Under the pieces are notes generated by a model. It was not told the origin of the DNA. It did not search any database and saw only the letters and a program-made list of their open reading frames with translations. From Gammaproteobacteria bacterium (GTDB lineage: Bacteria > Pseudomonadota > Gammaproteobacteria > Competibacterales > Competibacteraceae), in contig JAIFNF010000079.1 of the NCBI GenBank assembly GCA_020047885.1, positions 1 to 13,728 of the forward strand: DNA of 13,728 bases, written 5' to 3'. Below are positions 1-6,561 of this stretch, in pieces. Numbering within the stretch: the first letter of the stretch is position 1; every line of letters begins with the position of its first letter. Both the position numbers and the translations under genes were made by a program.

Positions 1-2
1 AC

Positions 3-236
3 GGCATTCGCTACGCCTATACCGGCAATGTCCACGACGAGAAAGGCGACAGCACCTATTGCCATCAGTGCGGCCACAAGCTGATTGGCCGTGACTGGTA
101 CACGCTGGGCGTCTGGAATCTGACCGAAGACGGACGCTGCAATGCCTGCGGAACGGCCTGTGCCGGCGTGTTCGAAGCACAACCCGGCACCTGGGGCGCA
201 CGGCGGCGACCCGTGCGGTTGCGGCAGTACGCCTGA
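3..236 (+). CDS. amrS: AmmeMemoRadiSam system radical SAM enzyme, C-terminal part (5' end outside window)
   Basis: The open frame entering from the left edge gives 77 residues and stops at TGA 234-236. It shows the typical tail of this family: a YTGNVHD segment, then two cysteine pairs (YCHQCGH and CNACGTAC) separated by a GRDWYTLG stretch, and a closing PGTWGARRRPVRL. The radical SAM CxxxCxxC core would lie upstream of the window. The family resembles pyruvate-formate-lyase activating enzymes and is usually encoded with an AMMECR1 and a Memo homologue. Its substrate is not known to me. The cysteine pairs look like a zinc-ribbon or auxiliary metal site, which is inference. The next gene follows after 16 bases, so the two may be co-transcribed. 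Confidence 0.82.
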   Translation, partial: GIRYAYTGNVHDEKGDSTYCHQCGHKLIGRDWYTLGVWNLTEDGRCNACGTACAGVFEAQPGTWGARRRPVRLRQYA

Positions 237-252
237 TCAATCGGAGACGGAT

Positions 253-1488
253 ATGGCTGAATTGAAAGTAGAGGTTGATCCCGCGGCAGTCGGCTTCGAC
301 GCCGCCCGACTGGCGCGGATTGACACGCATTTTGCCCGGTATGTCGAGGATGGGCGGTTGCCCGGCTGGCTGATTCTGGTCAGTCGCGGCGGGCAGATTG
401 TTCACCGGGGTGCCTGTGGTTATCGGGACTTGGAAGCGCGAGCGCCGATAGACTGGGATACCCGGTTCCGCATCTACTCGATGACCAAGCCGGTCACGGC
501 GGTGGCCGCGATGATGCTGTACGAGGAAGGCGCTTTTGAGCTGAAAGACCCGGTGAGCCGCTTCATTCCCGCCTTTGCCGATACCCGGGTTTACCGCAGT
601 GGGTCGGCACTGAAGCCGGTCACGGAACCACTGCGGGAGCCGATACGCATCTGGCACTTGCTGACCCATACCGCCGGTCTGACCTACGGCTTCCACCATA
701 CCCATCCGGTGGATGCCCTGTACCGAGCCACGGGCTTTGAATGGAGCGCGCCGGATCATTTGAATCTTGCTGCCTGCTGCGACGCCTGGGCCGGTTTGCC
801 CCTGTTGTTCCAACCGGGCGCGGAATGGAACTATTCGGTCGCCAACGACGTCCTCGGGCGAGTGGTTGAAGTCGCCTCCGGTTTGCGCCTCGACCAGTTT
901 TTCGCCGAACGCATCTTCGAACCGCTGGGGATGTACGACACCGGCTTTAGTGCGCCAACGGAAGATGGGGCACGGTTGGCGGCGCTGTATTCGCCGGAAC
1001 CGATGACGCTCCGCGCCGTGCGCAACGACGCCATGGCCCGGATGACGCAGCACACTTCCCAATGCTGTCTGGGCGGCGAAGGGCTGATATCCACAGTGGC
1101 GGATTATCACCGCTTTACCCAAATGTTACGGCGGGGTGGTGAACTGGACGGTGTCCGCGTGCTGGGCAGTCGAACTTTGCGCTATATGACCCGCAATCAC
1201 CTGCCCGGCGGGGTTGATCTGGAAACCTTTGGCCGCCCAATTTTCGCTGAAACCACGTTCGATGGTGTCGGTTACGGGCTGGGCTTCTCGGTCACGCTCA
1301 ACCCGGTGGCTAACAAGGTGCTGGCCTCGCCAGGGGAATTTGCTTGGGGCGGGGTAGCCAGCACCGCGTTCTGGGTGGACCCGGTCGAAGACATCACCGC
1401 GTTACTGTTCACCCAGTTATTCCCCTCCAGCATCCATACCCTCCGTCCCCAACTCCGGCAACTGGTGTATCAGGCGCTGGTGGATTAG
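253..1488 (+). CDS. Serine hydrolase, class C beta-lactamase / esterase family
   Basis: The 411-residue protein belongs to the beta-lactamase/transpeptidase-like fold used by EstB-type esterases, D-aminopeptidases and class C beta-lactamases. The nucleophile motif S-M-T-K is at residues 76-79. A WNYSVAND segment places the conserved general-base tyrosine at about 194. The WGG-V-AST segment at about 365-371 replaces the KTG box, as is common in the esterase branch. GGEGLISTVADY is another family landmark. I chose ATG 253 because GGAG lies 6 bases upstream and the protein then begins at the expected distance from the fold. The frame is open to an ATG at 142, but that start would bury the 3' end of the radical SAM gene and add a cysteine-rich, non-homologous leader. 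I see no signal peptide, so it is probably cytoplasmic. The substrate cannot be read from the sequence; a simple ester or peptide is more likely than a beta-lactam. Confidence 0.88.
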   Translation: MAELKVEVDPAAVGFDAARLARIDTHFARYVEDGRLPGWLILVSRGGQIVHRGACGYRDLEARAPIDWDTRFRIYSMTKPVTAVAAMMLYEEGAFELKDPVSRFIPAFADTRVYRSGSALKPVTEPLREPIRIWHLLTHTAGLTYGFHHTHPVDALYRATGFEWSAPDHLNLAACCDAWAGLPLLFQPGAEWNYSVANDVLGRVVEVASGLRLDQFFAERIFEPLGMYDTGFSAPTEDGARLAALYSPEPMTLRAVRNDAMARMTQHTSQCCLGGEGLISTVADYHRFTQMLRRGGELDGVRVLGSRTLRYMTRNHLPGGVDLETFGRPIFAETTFDGVGYGLGFSVTLNPVANKVLASPGEFAWGGVASTAFWVDPVEDITALLFTQLFPSSIHTLRPQLRQLVYQALVD

Positions 1489-1580
1489 AGCACGGGTTTC
1501 CCGCCATCTTTAAAGAGACCGTTGACATCGCTGAGGTCAGCGTATTTCTCAGACAACTCGCAATAAAAATCCTCCAGTGA
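1485..1580 (-). pseudogene. Possible 3' remnant of an unidentified gene
   Basis: On the minus strand a short open frame of 31 residues, bounded upstream by a TGA, encodes a protein-like hydrophilic tail: EDFYCELSEKYADLSDVN, then a GLFKDGGKPVL ending. Its stop overlaps the stop of the convergent serine hydrolase. It has no start codon or ribosome site, so at best it is the end of a broken gene. The family is not recognised. Confidence 0.2.
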
Positions 1581-1620
1581 TCAGCTTGGATCATCGCTTT
1601 GACCGCGTATGAGGACAGAG

Positions 1621-1684
1621 CCACGGAAAGACACGGAAGACACGGAAAAAAGAATCTTCCGTGTTTTTCCGTGTTTTTCCGTGG
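1621..1684. repeat. Palindromic array of ACACGGAA units
   Basis: Three CACGGAA-type units (1621-1649) are followed, after a short AAAGAA-like spacer, by three inverted units (TTCCGTG, ending at 1684). Together they make an imperfect hairpin with arms of about 29 bases. It lies between two convergent genes, where a bidirectional terminator would be expected. Similar (A)CACGGAA repeats recur between genes in many genomes, so this may be a dispersed repeat that also ends transcription. The element explains why both strands appear open here; no gene is called. Confidence 0.6.
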
Positions 1685-1725
1685 CCAGGTTCGGAAGGGT
1701 TTGGGAATATTTTTTGCGAGTTGCC

Positions 1726-2460
1726 TCAGACTTCGCCATCCGGATCAATCCCCAAGGCTCTCAAGCGTTCCGCCAGTCGTTCCGCCCGCTGACGTTCCGC
1801 ATCCGCCCGCTGACGTTCCGCATCCGCCCGCTGGCGCTCGGCATTGGCGCGGCGGGCCTGTTCCACAAACATCTCAAAGCGTTGCCCGTCCGGGTGATAC
1901 AGCCGCAGATCCTTCCCCACCAGACTGAACCGGATACCCAGCAACGGGCTGACCCACTCCTCCATCCGGGGAAGCGGTGCCAACTCCCCCGCCTCCCGCA
2001 ACCAGCCCCGCAGTTCGCCGCGATCCGGGTCGTATTCGTAGTATTCCTGCACCCCGTAGCGCTCATAAAAGTGTAATTTCCGCGCCATCTCCGCTCGCGT
2101 ATTGCCGGGTGAAAGCACCTCAAACGCCACCTGCGGCGCGATCCCGCCTTCCTGGTGCTGAATGTAGGATCCTCGATGACCGGGCGGGCGACCGAACACC
2201 ACCATCGCGTCCGGCGCCGCACGGATGCGCGGGTTGCCTTCCACTGGATACCAGAGCAAATCACCGGCGACGAACACATCCGCCCGGTCGGCAAACTGCG
2301 TCGCCAGGCCGCCCTGGATCATCACGATGTAATCGAATTGCCAGGTATTATCCGCCATCGGTTTGCCGTCACTCTCCGGGTAAATGATCGATGAGTGGGT
2401 CGAGGTGGGAAAGGCGCGCCGGGGAACCGGCGCTGGAGTGATTAAAGCCGTTGCCGTCAT
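1726..2460 (-). CDS. Uma2 family (DUF820) endonuclease-like protein, copy A
   Basis: The protein has 244 residues. The Uma2 core (PD-(D/E)XK fold) carries APDAMVVF with Asp at about 84, AFEVLSPGNT with Glu at about 114, then a KLHFYERYGVQEYYEYDP stretch; these match the family's nuclease core. The C-terminus is a charged coiled coil of AERQRAD heptads and ends AERLRALGIDPDGEV. Start ATG 2460 follows a strong AGGAGG on the minus strand and equals the start of copy B. The frame stays open further upstream, but the shared start and ribosome site decide it. Uma2 proteins are abundant in cyanobacteria and some proteobacteria; their role is poorly known, with proposed links to mobile DNA. Copy B (4866-5642) is nearly identical but has two more heptads. 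Confidence 0.85.
   Translation of the reverse strand: MTATALITPAPVPRRAFPTSTHSSIIYPESDGKPMADNTWQFDYIVMIQGGLATQFADRADVFVAGDLLWYPVEGNPRIRAAPDAMVVFGRPPGHRGSYIQHQEGGIAPQVAFEVLSPGNTRAEMARKLHFYERYGVQEYYEYDPDRGELRGWLREAGELAPLPRMEEWVSPLLGIRFSLVGKDLRLYHPDGQRFEMFVEQARRANAERQRADAERQRADAERQRAERLAERLRALGIDPDGEV
1783..1845. repeat. 21-bp tandem repeat coding the coiled-coil heptads of Uma2 copy A
   Basis: Three 21-base units begin CGCCCGCTG on the plus strand (1783, 1804, 1825); the first two are identical. Each codes one AERQRAD-type heptad on the minus strand. The matching array in copy B has five units, so the number has changed since the duplication. Confidence 0.85.
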
Positions 2461-2488
2461 ATTCGCCTCCTTCGAGCACTGAAGCTCA

Positions 2489-2494
2489 ATTATA
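2489..2494 (-). promoter_or_regulatory. -10 box (TATAAT) of Uma2 copy A
   Basis: On the minus strand a perfect TATAAT lies 28 bases before the ATG, followed by an AGGAGG ribosome site. The block from the start codon through this box and about 17 bases beyond is conserved in copy B. No clear -35 is visible at 16-18 bases. Confidence 0.55.
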
Positions 2495-2651
2495 CCCCTG
2501 ATAGAACAGACAGGGCGCCGGCCTGGACAAGTGGGATTCGTATTCGTCAGTAAATTTTTACCCGCGGCATGGACAAGCCCTGACGGCTGACCTATCCTGA
2601 CATGTGTCTTTATCTTTACAACATTGCACTCAACACCAGCGCCATTATGGC

Positions 2652-2657
2652 AGGAGG
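2652..2657 (+). promoter_or_regulatory. Ribosome binding site of the secreted beta-helix gene
   Basis: AGGAGG stands 7 bases before ATG 2665. This ideal spacing is the main reason to take 2665 as the native start of the secreted gene, even though the ATG is out of frame with most of it in this sequence. Confidence 0.7.
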
Positions 2658-2664
2658 CTTTAGC

Positions 2665-4808
2665 ATGTCCCATCGTCGGCTTACCCCCCCCATTCATATA
2701 AACTGTTAATATCATTATGTTTATTATCCAGCCTGTCGGTCGCTCACGCGCAACCCTTTGTCGTCACCAACCTGGACGACAGCGGTCCCGGTTCACTACG
2801 GCAAGCTATCGCGGATGCCAACGCAACCAGCGACCCGGATACGATCGAGTTCGCGGACGCACTACACAATGTGCCCACCAATGCCGGCAATACCATCACC
2901 CTGACCTCCGGGTACATACCCATTAGTGGTGGCAACCTGACGATCAACGGTCCCGGTGCGGAGAAGCTGGCGATCAGTGGGAATAAGACCTCACCGATTT
3001 TCAATCTTTTTGATGATGCCAATCAGTTGGATCTGATGGCGGGCAAAGCGTTGACCATCAATCGGCTCACCCTGAAAGACGGCTATAATTCCGACGAGGA
3101 ATACCTCTCAGGGGGCGGCGCCATTCGTGGGGATAGGAACCACCAAGCCAGTCTGTTAACGATCGATCAGTGCGTAGTGACGGGTAATTCACACCCCAAG
3201 GGCATGGGCGGCGCTTTTTTTACTCAAGGTGGCACCCTGATAATAAAAAACAGTATTTTGACCAATAACTCAGCAGCCCACGGCGGCGCTATCGCAAGCT
3301 ATTGGCCCGCTTTTGTCGAGTCTTACATAACCTTGCAAAATACGACCGTGTCCTACAATTCAGCCACTGTAGAGGGCGGTGGTATTGTCTTCAAGTCCAT
3401 GAGGACCGGACGATTGCTGATCAACAATAGCACCGTGTTTGGCAATGGAGCCCCCAAGGGCGGCGGCATTCTTTCTCACATATCGGGAGATTACGATATG
3501 AACCCCCTTGAATTCATAATAAACAACAGCACGGTGTCCGGCAACACAGCAACGACTGGCGGTGGAATTCATTTCGTGGGCTGCTACAAGCCCACTAATA
3601 AAGCCACCATCGCTAACAGCATCGTTGCCGGCAATCAGGCGGTTAATGGAAAAGAGATTTACCGGGATAACAGTGATGGCCCTTGCTCTATCGCTGGAGC
3701 GGATAGCAGCCTGTATGTAACGCTGGACTCCCTGGGCTATAACCTGTTTGGTGAATATGACGATCCCGGTGTAATCAATTTCAGCCTCTTGAATAGCGAC
3801 AAGAAAGTAGCCGGCCCGATCACCACCGCCCTCGGGCCACTGGCCAATAACGGCGGCCCGACCCAGACCCTGCTCCCGGTCACGGGCAGTCCGGCCATTG
3901 ACGCCGGCAGCAACGCGCTCATCCCCACCGGCTTCACTACCGACCAACGCGGCGATGGTTTTCCCAGAATCTTCGGCAGTACGGTCGACATCGGTGCGGT
4001 TGAGGTGGGTCCGCCCCCGCCCAGCAATGTCTCTGCGGTCGGTGTGTTCCGCGCCGGCAGTTGGTTCCTCGACGCCAACGCCAATGGTGCCTGGGATGGT
4101 TGCCAACAGAGCGGCGGTCTGGATCTCTGCCTGTTCGGCAGCTTTGGTCAAGCGGGCGATTATCCCGTCGCGGGCAACTGGAACAGCGGCGCCAACAGTT
4201 CCTTCGGCGTCTTGCGCGCCAGTACCGGCGAATGGTTCCTGGATTTCAACGGCAACTTCCAGTGGGATAACTGTAATGTTGACCGCTGCTACACCGGCTT
4301 CGGCCAGACCGGTGATTTACCGGTCGCCGGCGACTGGACCGGTAATGGCTTCGCCAAGATCGGCCTGTTCCGCAAGGGCCAATGGCTGCTGGACGGCAGC
4401 GGCAATGGCGTCTGGGAAGGCTGCAACGTCGATATCTGCTTGAGCTTTGGCCAGGCGGGTGACTTGCCGGTGGCCGGCAACTGGAGCGGCGGCACGAAAG
4501 CTGGAGCGGGCGTGTTTCGCGCCGGCACCTGGTATCTGGACTACAACGGCAATGGTGCTTGGGACGGCTGTCAGCAGAATGGTGGTCAGGACGTATGTTT
4601 GTACAACAGCTTCGGCGTTGCTGGCGACCTGCCCGCCGCCGGCGACTGGAATGGCGATGGCAAGGCCAAGGTCGGCGTGTTCCGTGCCGGCACCTGGTAT
4701 CTGGACTACAACGGCAATGGCGCCTGGGACGGCTGCGGCGTCGACAAGTGCTATGAAGGCACCTTCGGCATCAATGGTGATCTGCCTGTCGCCGGTAAGT
4801 GGCAATAG
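2665..4808 (+). CDS. Secreted beta-helix protein, choice-of-anchor Q domain plus five FG-GAP-like repeats; 5' frameshift at a poly-C run
   Basis: The uninterrupted frame runs from TAG 2661-2663 to the stop at 4808 but has no ATG near its front; its first GTG is 2871. From 2691 it encodes an apparent signal peptide (KLLISLCLLSSLSVAHA, then QPF) and FVVTNLDDSGPGSLRQAI, the usual opening of this family. ATG 2665 with AGGAGG is in another frame, and joining the two needs one extra C (or two fewer) in the C8 run at 2684-2691. The restored protein would have about 714 residues. After the opening come repeated GGGI...NNSTVSGN-type coils of a right-handed parallel beta-helix, then a choice-of-anchor Q segment (GPLANNGGPTQTLLPVTGSP, DQRG, VDIGAVE), then five propeller-like repeats from about 4030. 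It is probably exported to the cell surface or medium. An adhesin-like or carbohydrate-related role is possible but not shown. No sorting signal follows the last repeat. Confidence 0.82.
2684..2691 (+). repeat. Homopolymeric C8 run at the 5' end of the secreted gene
   Basis: Eight consecutive C residues lie 6-7 codons after ATG 2665 and just before the signal-peptide coding stretch. With eight Cs the ATG frame ends at TAA 2707-2709; with nine (or six) it reads through into the whole secreted protein. The run sits where slipped-strand contingency switches are typically found. Confidence 0.75.
4030..4805 (+). repeat. Five in-frame repeats of about 45-55 residues
   Basis: Each unit has the form GVFRxGxWYLDxNGNGxWDGC, a variable loop with a second Cys, then FGxxGDLPVAGDW. 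The D-x-N-x-N-G-x-W-D stretch resembles a calcium-binding loop of FG-GAP/VCBS-type propeller blades, and two cysteines per unit may pair. Units four and five share an identical 35-base stretch (4521-4555 and 4686-4720), pointing to recent duplication or gene conversion. Confidence 0.8.
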
Positions 4809-4823
4809 TTAAGAGGTGGTCCA

Positions 4824-4854
4824 GGAATCTCTCGCCCAACGGGCGAGGGATTTC
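4824..4854. terminator. Hairpin between the convergent secreted gene and Uma2 copy B
   Basis: The arms CTCGCCC (4831-4837) and GGGCGAG (4841-4847) pair around an AAC loop. Including GT wobbles, the stem extends to about 14 pairs (4824-4837 with 4841-4854). The right arm runs into TTTCC and the left begins GGAA, so it could end transcription from both sides. It lies 15 bases after the stop of the secreted gene. Confidence 0.65.
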
Positions 4855-4865
4855 CGAACCGCTCA

Positions 4866-5642
4866 TCAGACTTCACCCTCCGGATCCATCCCCAAGGCCC
4901 TCAAGCGTTCCGCCAGTCGTTCCGCCCGCTGACGCTCCGCATCTGCCCGCTGGCATTCGACTTCCGCCCGCTGACGCTCCGCATCCGCCCGCTGACGCTC
5001 CGCATCCGCCCGCTGACGTTCAGCTTTGGCGCGGCGAGCCTGTTCCACAAACATCTCAAAGCGTTGCCCGTCCCGGTGATACAGATGCAGATCCTTCCCC
5101 ATCAGACTGAACCGGATACCCAACAACGGACTGACCCACCCCTCCATCCGGGCCATTGGTACCAGTTCCCCCGCCTCCCGCAACCAGCCCCGCAGTTCGC
5201 CGCGATCCGGGTCGTATTCGTAGTATTCCTGCACCCCATAGCGCTCATAAAAGTGTAATTTCCGCGCCATCTCCGCCCGCGTATTGCCGGGTGAAAGCAC
5301 CTCAAACGCCACCTGCGGCGCGATTCCGCCTTCCTGGTGCTGAATGTAGGACCCCCGATGACCGGGCGGGCGACCGAACACCACCATCGCGTCCGGTGCC
5401 GCCCGGATGCGCGGGTTACCCTCCACCGGATACCAGAGCAAATCGCCAGCAACGAACACATCCGCCCGGTCGGCAAACTGCGTCGCCAGGCCGCCTTGGA
5501 TCATCACGATGTAATCGAATTGCCAGGTATTGTCCGCCATCGGTTTGCCATCACTCTCCGGGTAAATGATCGATGAGTGGGTCGAGGTGGGAAAGGCGCG
5601 CCGGGGAACCGACGCTGGAGTGATTAAAGCCGTTGCCGTCAT
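4866..5642 (-). CDS. Uma2 family (DUF820) endonuclease-like protein, copy B
   Basis: This 258-residue paralogue is nearly identical to copy A over the core, with the same APDAMVVF, AFEVLSPGNT and KLHFYERYGVQEYYEYDP motifs. Most differences are scattered substitutions such as APLPRMEE to VPMARMEG and LVGKDLRLYHPD to LMGKDLHLYHRD. The coiled-coil tail has five heptads instead of three, including one diverged unit (AEVECQR), which accounts for the 14 extra residues. ATG 5642 follows AGGAGG. The gene is divergent from the downstream phosphoesterase and convergent with the secreted gene. Synonymous changes between the copies are frequent enough that this is not an assembly duplicate, and the core motifs are intact in both. 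The molecular role is unproven. Confidence 0.86.
   Translation of the reverse strand: MTATALITPASVPRRAFPTSTHSSIIYPESDGKPMADNTWQFDYIVMIQGGLATQFADRADVFVAGDLLWYPVEGNPRIRAAPDAMVVFGRPPGHRGSYIQHQEGGIAPQVAFEVLSPGNTRAEMARKLHFYERYGVQEYYEYDPDRGELRGWLREAGELVPMARMEGWVSPLLGIRFSLMGKDLHLYHRDGQRFEMFVEQARRAKAERQRADAERQRADAERQRAEVECQRADAERQRAERLAERLRALGMDPEGEV
4923..5027. repeat. 21-bp tandem repeat coding the coiled-coil heptads of Uma2 copy B
   Basis: Five 21-base units start at 4923, 4944, 4965, 4986 and 5007. Units one, three and four are identical; the second is diverged. The third-base changes relative to copy A suggest each array expanded or was homogenised separately. Confidence 0.85.
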
Positions 5643-5670
5643 ATCCGCCTCCTTCGAGCACTGAAACTCG

Positions 5671-5676
5671 ATTATA
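5671..5676 (-). promoter_or_regulatory. -10 box (TATAAT) of Uma2 copy B
   Basis: This is the same minus-strand TATAAT as in copy A, 28 bases before the start codon and inside a conserved upstream block. No convincing -35 is seen. Confidence 0.55.
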
Positions 5677-5735
5677 CCCCTGATAGAACGGACACCGCGC
5701 CTGGCTTGTCGCAGTCACCGATTCGAGTAGCCGCA

Positions 5736-5769
5736 ACGTCACAAAACGTTCACACGCAGCAGGTATCGT
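5736..5769 (+). promoter_or_regulatory. Pho-box-like direct repeat and -10 before the phosphoesterase/glycosyltransferase pair
   Basis: ACGTCAC (5736-5742), AAAA, CGTTCAC (5747-5753) is a 7-4-7 direct repeat like the PhoB consensus CTGTCAT-N4-CTGTCAT, with the TCA core kept in both halves. TATCGT (5764-5769) follows after 10 bases, the usual distance from a Pho box to the -10. Transcription would then begin at about the ATG at 5776. The call rests on a consensus remembered from enterobacteria and on the identity of the genes it precedes. Confidence 0.4.
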
Positions 5770-5775
5770 GCCGCC

Positions 5776-6561
5776 ATGCTCAAAGTCAGAACCCTCTTCC
5801 TGTCCGATATTCACCTCGGTACCCGTGCGTGCCAGGCCGAGCGCCTGCTCGATTTCCTGCGCGAATATTCCGCCGAACAAACCTACTTGATCGGCGATAT
5901 CGTCGATTTCTGGGCGATGAGCCGCAGCATCTGCTGGACGCCCGCGCAAAACACTGTGGTCCAGAAACTGTTGCGTCGGGCGCGGCAGGGCGAGCGGATC
6001 ATCTTCATTCCCGGCAACCACGATGAGGCTTTGCGCGACTATTGCGGCACGGTTTTCGGCAATATCGAGTTGGCGCTGGAGTGGGTGCATGAAACCGCTG
6101 ACGGTCGGCGCTTCCTGCTGATCCACGGCGATGTTTTCGATCAGGTGACGCGCCATCATCGCTGGGTCGCGGTGCTTGGCGACCAGGCCTATAACTTGTT
6201 GGTACGCATCAATACCTGGCTATCCTGGGGGCGGCGCAAGCTCGGGATTGCTGGTTACTGGTCGCTGGCGGGCTACGCCAAGCGCAAGGTCAAAACCGCT
6301 CTGAATTTTATCGGCGATTTTGAGAATTCAGTGCTCCATCACGCCCGTGAGCGCGGGCTGGACGGCGTCATCTGTGGTCATATCCACTGGGCGATGATCC
6401 GCGAAATCAATGGGCTGAGTTATATCAATTGCGGCGACTGGGTCGATTCCTGCACCGCCATTGTTGAACATTTTGATGGCCGTCTGGAACTGATCGCCTG
6501 GAGCTTGCAGAGCACAACGCTCGCCCTGGACGCGCCTGATGCCCAGCCGACTGAGGTCTGA
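5776..6561 (+). CDS. plcP: Metallophosphoesterase, PlcP-type phospholipase C (LpxH-like fold)
   Basis: The 261-residue protein has the full calcineurin-like metal site: SDIHLG (Asp11, His13), GDIVDF (Asp41), GNHDE (Asn81, His82), HGD (His117) and GHIH (His202, His204). Automatic annotation of this group is often UDP-2,3-diacylglucosamine diphosphatase. The SDIHLGTRACQAE opening, YAKRKVKTALNFIGDFE and the GDWVDSCTAIVEHFDG ending instead fit the PlcP branch known from Sinorhizobium and marine bacteria. PlcP removes head groups from membrane phospholipids during phosphate starvation, leaving diacylglycerol. It would act in the cytoplasm at the inner membrane. The next gene starts one base after the stop, as expected for the plcP-agt operon. 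There is no good ribosome site; CAGGT 11 bases upstream is weak. LpxH function cannot be excluded. Confidence 0.72.
   Translation: MLKVRTLFLSDIHLGTRACQAERLLDFLREYSAEQTYLIGDIVDFWAMSRSICWTPAQNTVVQKLLRRARQGERIIFIPGNHDEALRDYCGTVFGNIELALEWVHETADGRRFLLIHGDVFDQVTRHHRWVAVLGDQAYNLLVRINTWLSWGRRKLGIAGYWSLAGYAKRKVKTALNFIGDFENSVLHHARERGLDGVICGHIHWAMIREINGLSYINCGDWVDSCTAIVEHFDGRLELIAWSLQSTTLALDAPDAQPTEV

Noticed and set aside
142..252. Longer N-terminus of the serine hydrolase from ATG 142
   Set aside because: It overlaps the confidently recognised 3' end of the radical SAM gene, has no ribosome site and no homology to the family; ATG 253 has GGAG at good spacing.
253..1488. True beta-lactamase (resistance) function
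   Set aside because: The KTG box is replaced by WGG and there is no signal peptide, which fits esterase-like relatives better.
2461..2715. Longer N-terminus of Uma2 copy A
   Set aside because: The open frame is chance; copy B and the shared AGGAGG and TATAAT fix the start at 2460.
2717..2926. Alternative ATG frame over the signal-peptide region of the secreted gene
   Set aside because: Its residues are arginine-rich and unlike any protein, while the frame 0 reading gives a signal peptide and the SGPGSLRQAI motif.
3360..4151. Long minus-strand open frame across the beta-helix gene
   Set aside because: It is the shadow of a GC-rich repetitive gene: no ribosome site, no family, and the plus strand carries clear domains.
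4317..4805. Minus-strand open frame with repeats
   Set aside because: It mirrors the five repeats on the other strand; the plus-strand units have coherent structural motifs.
1783..5027. CRISPR-like regular 21-bp repeats
   Set aside because: There are no spacers; the units are contiguous and code heptads in phase.
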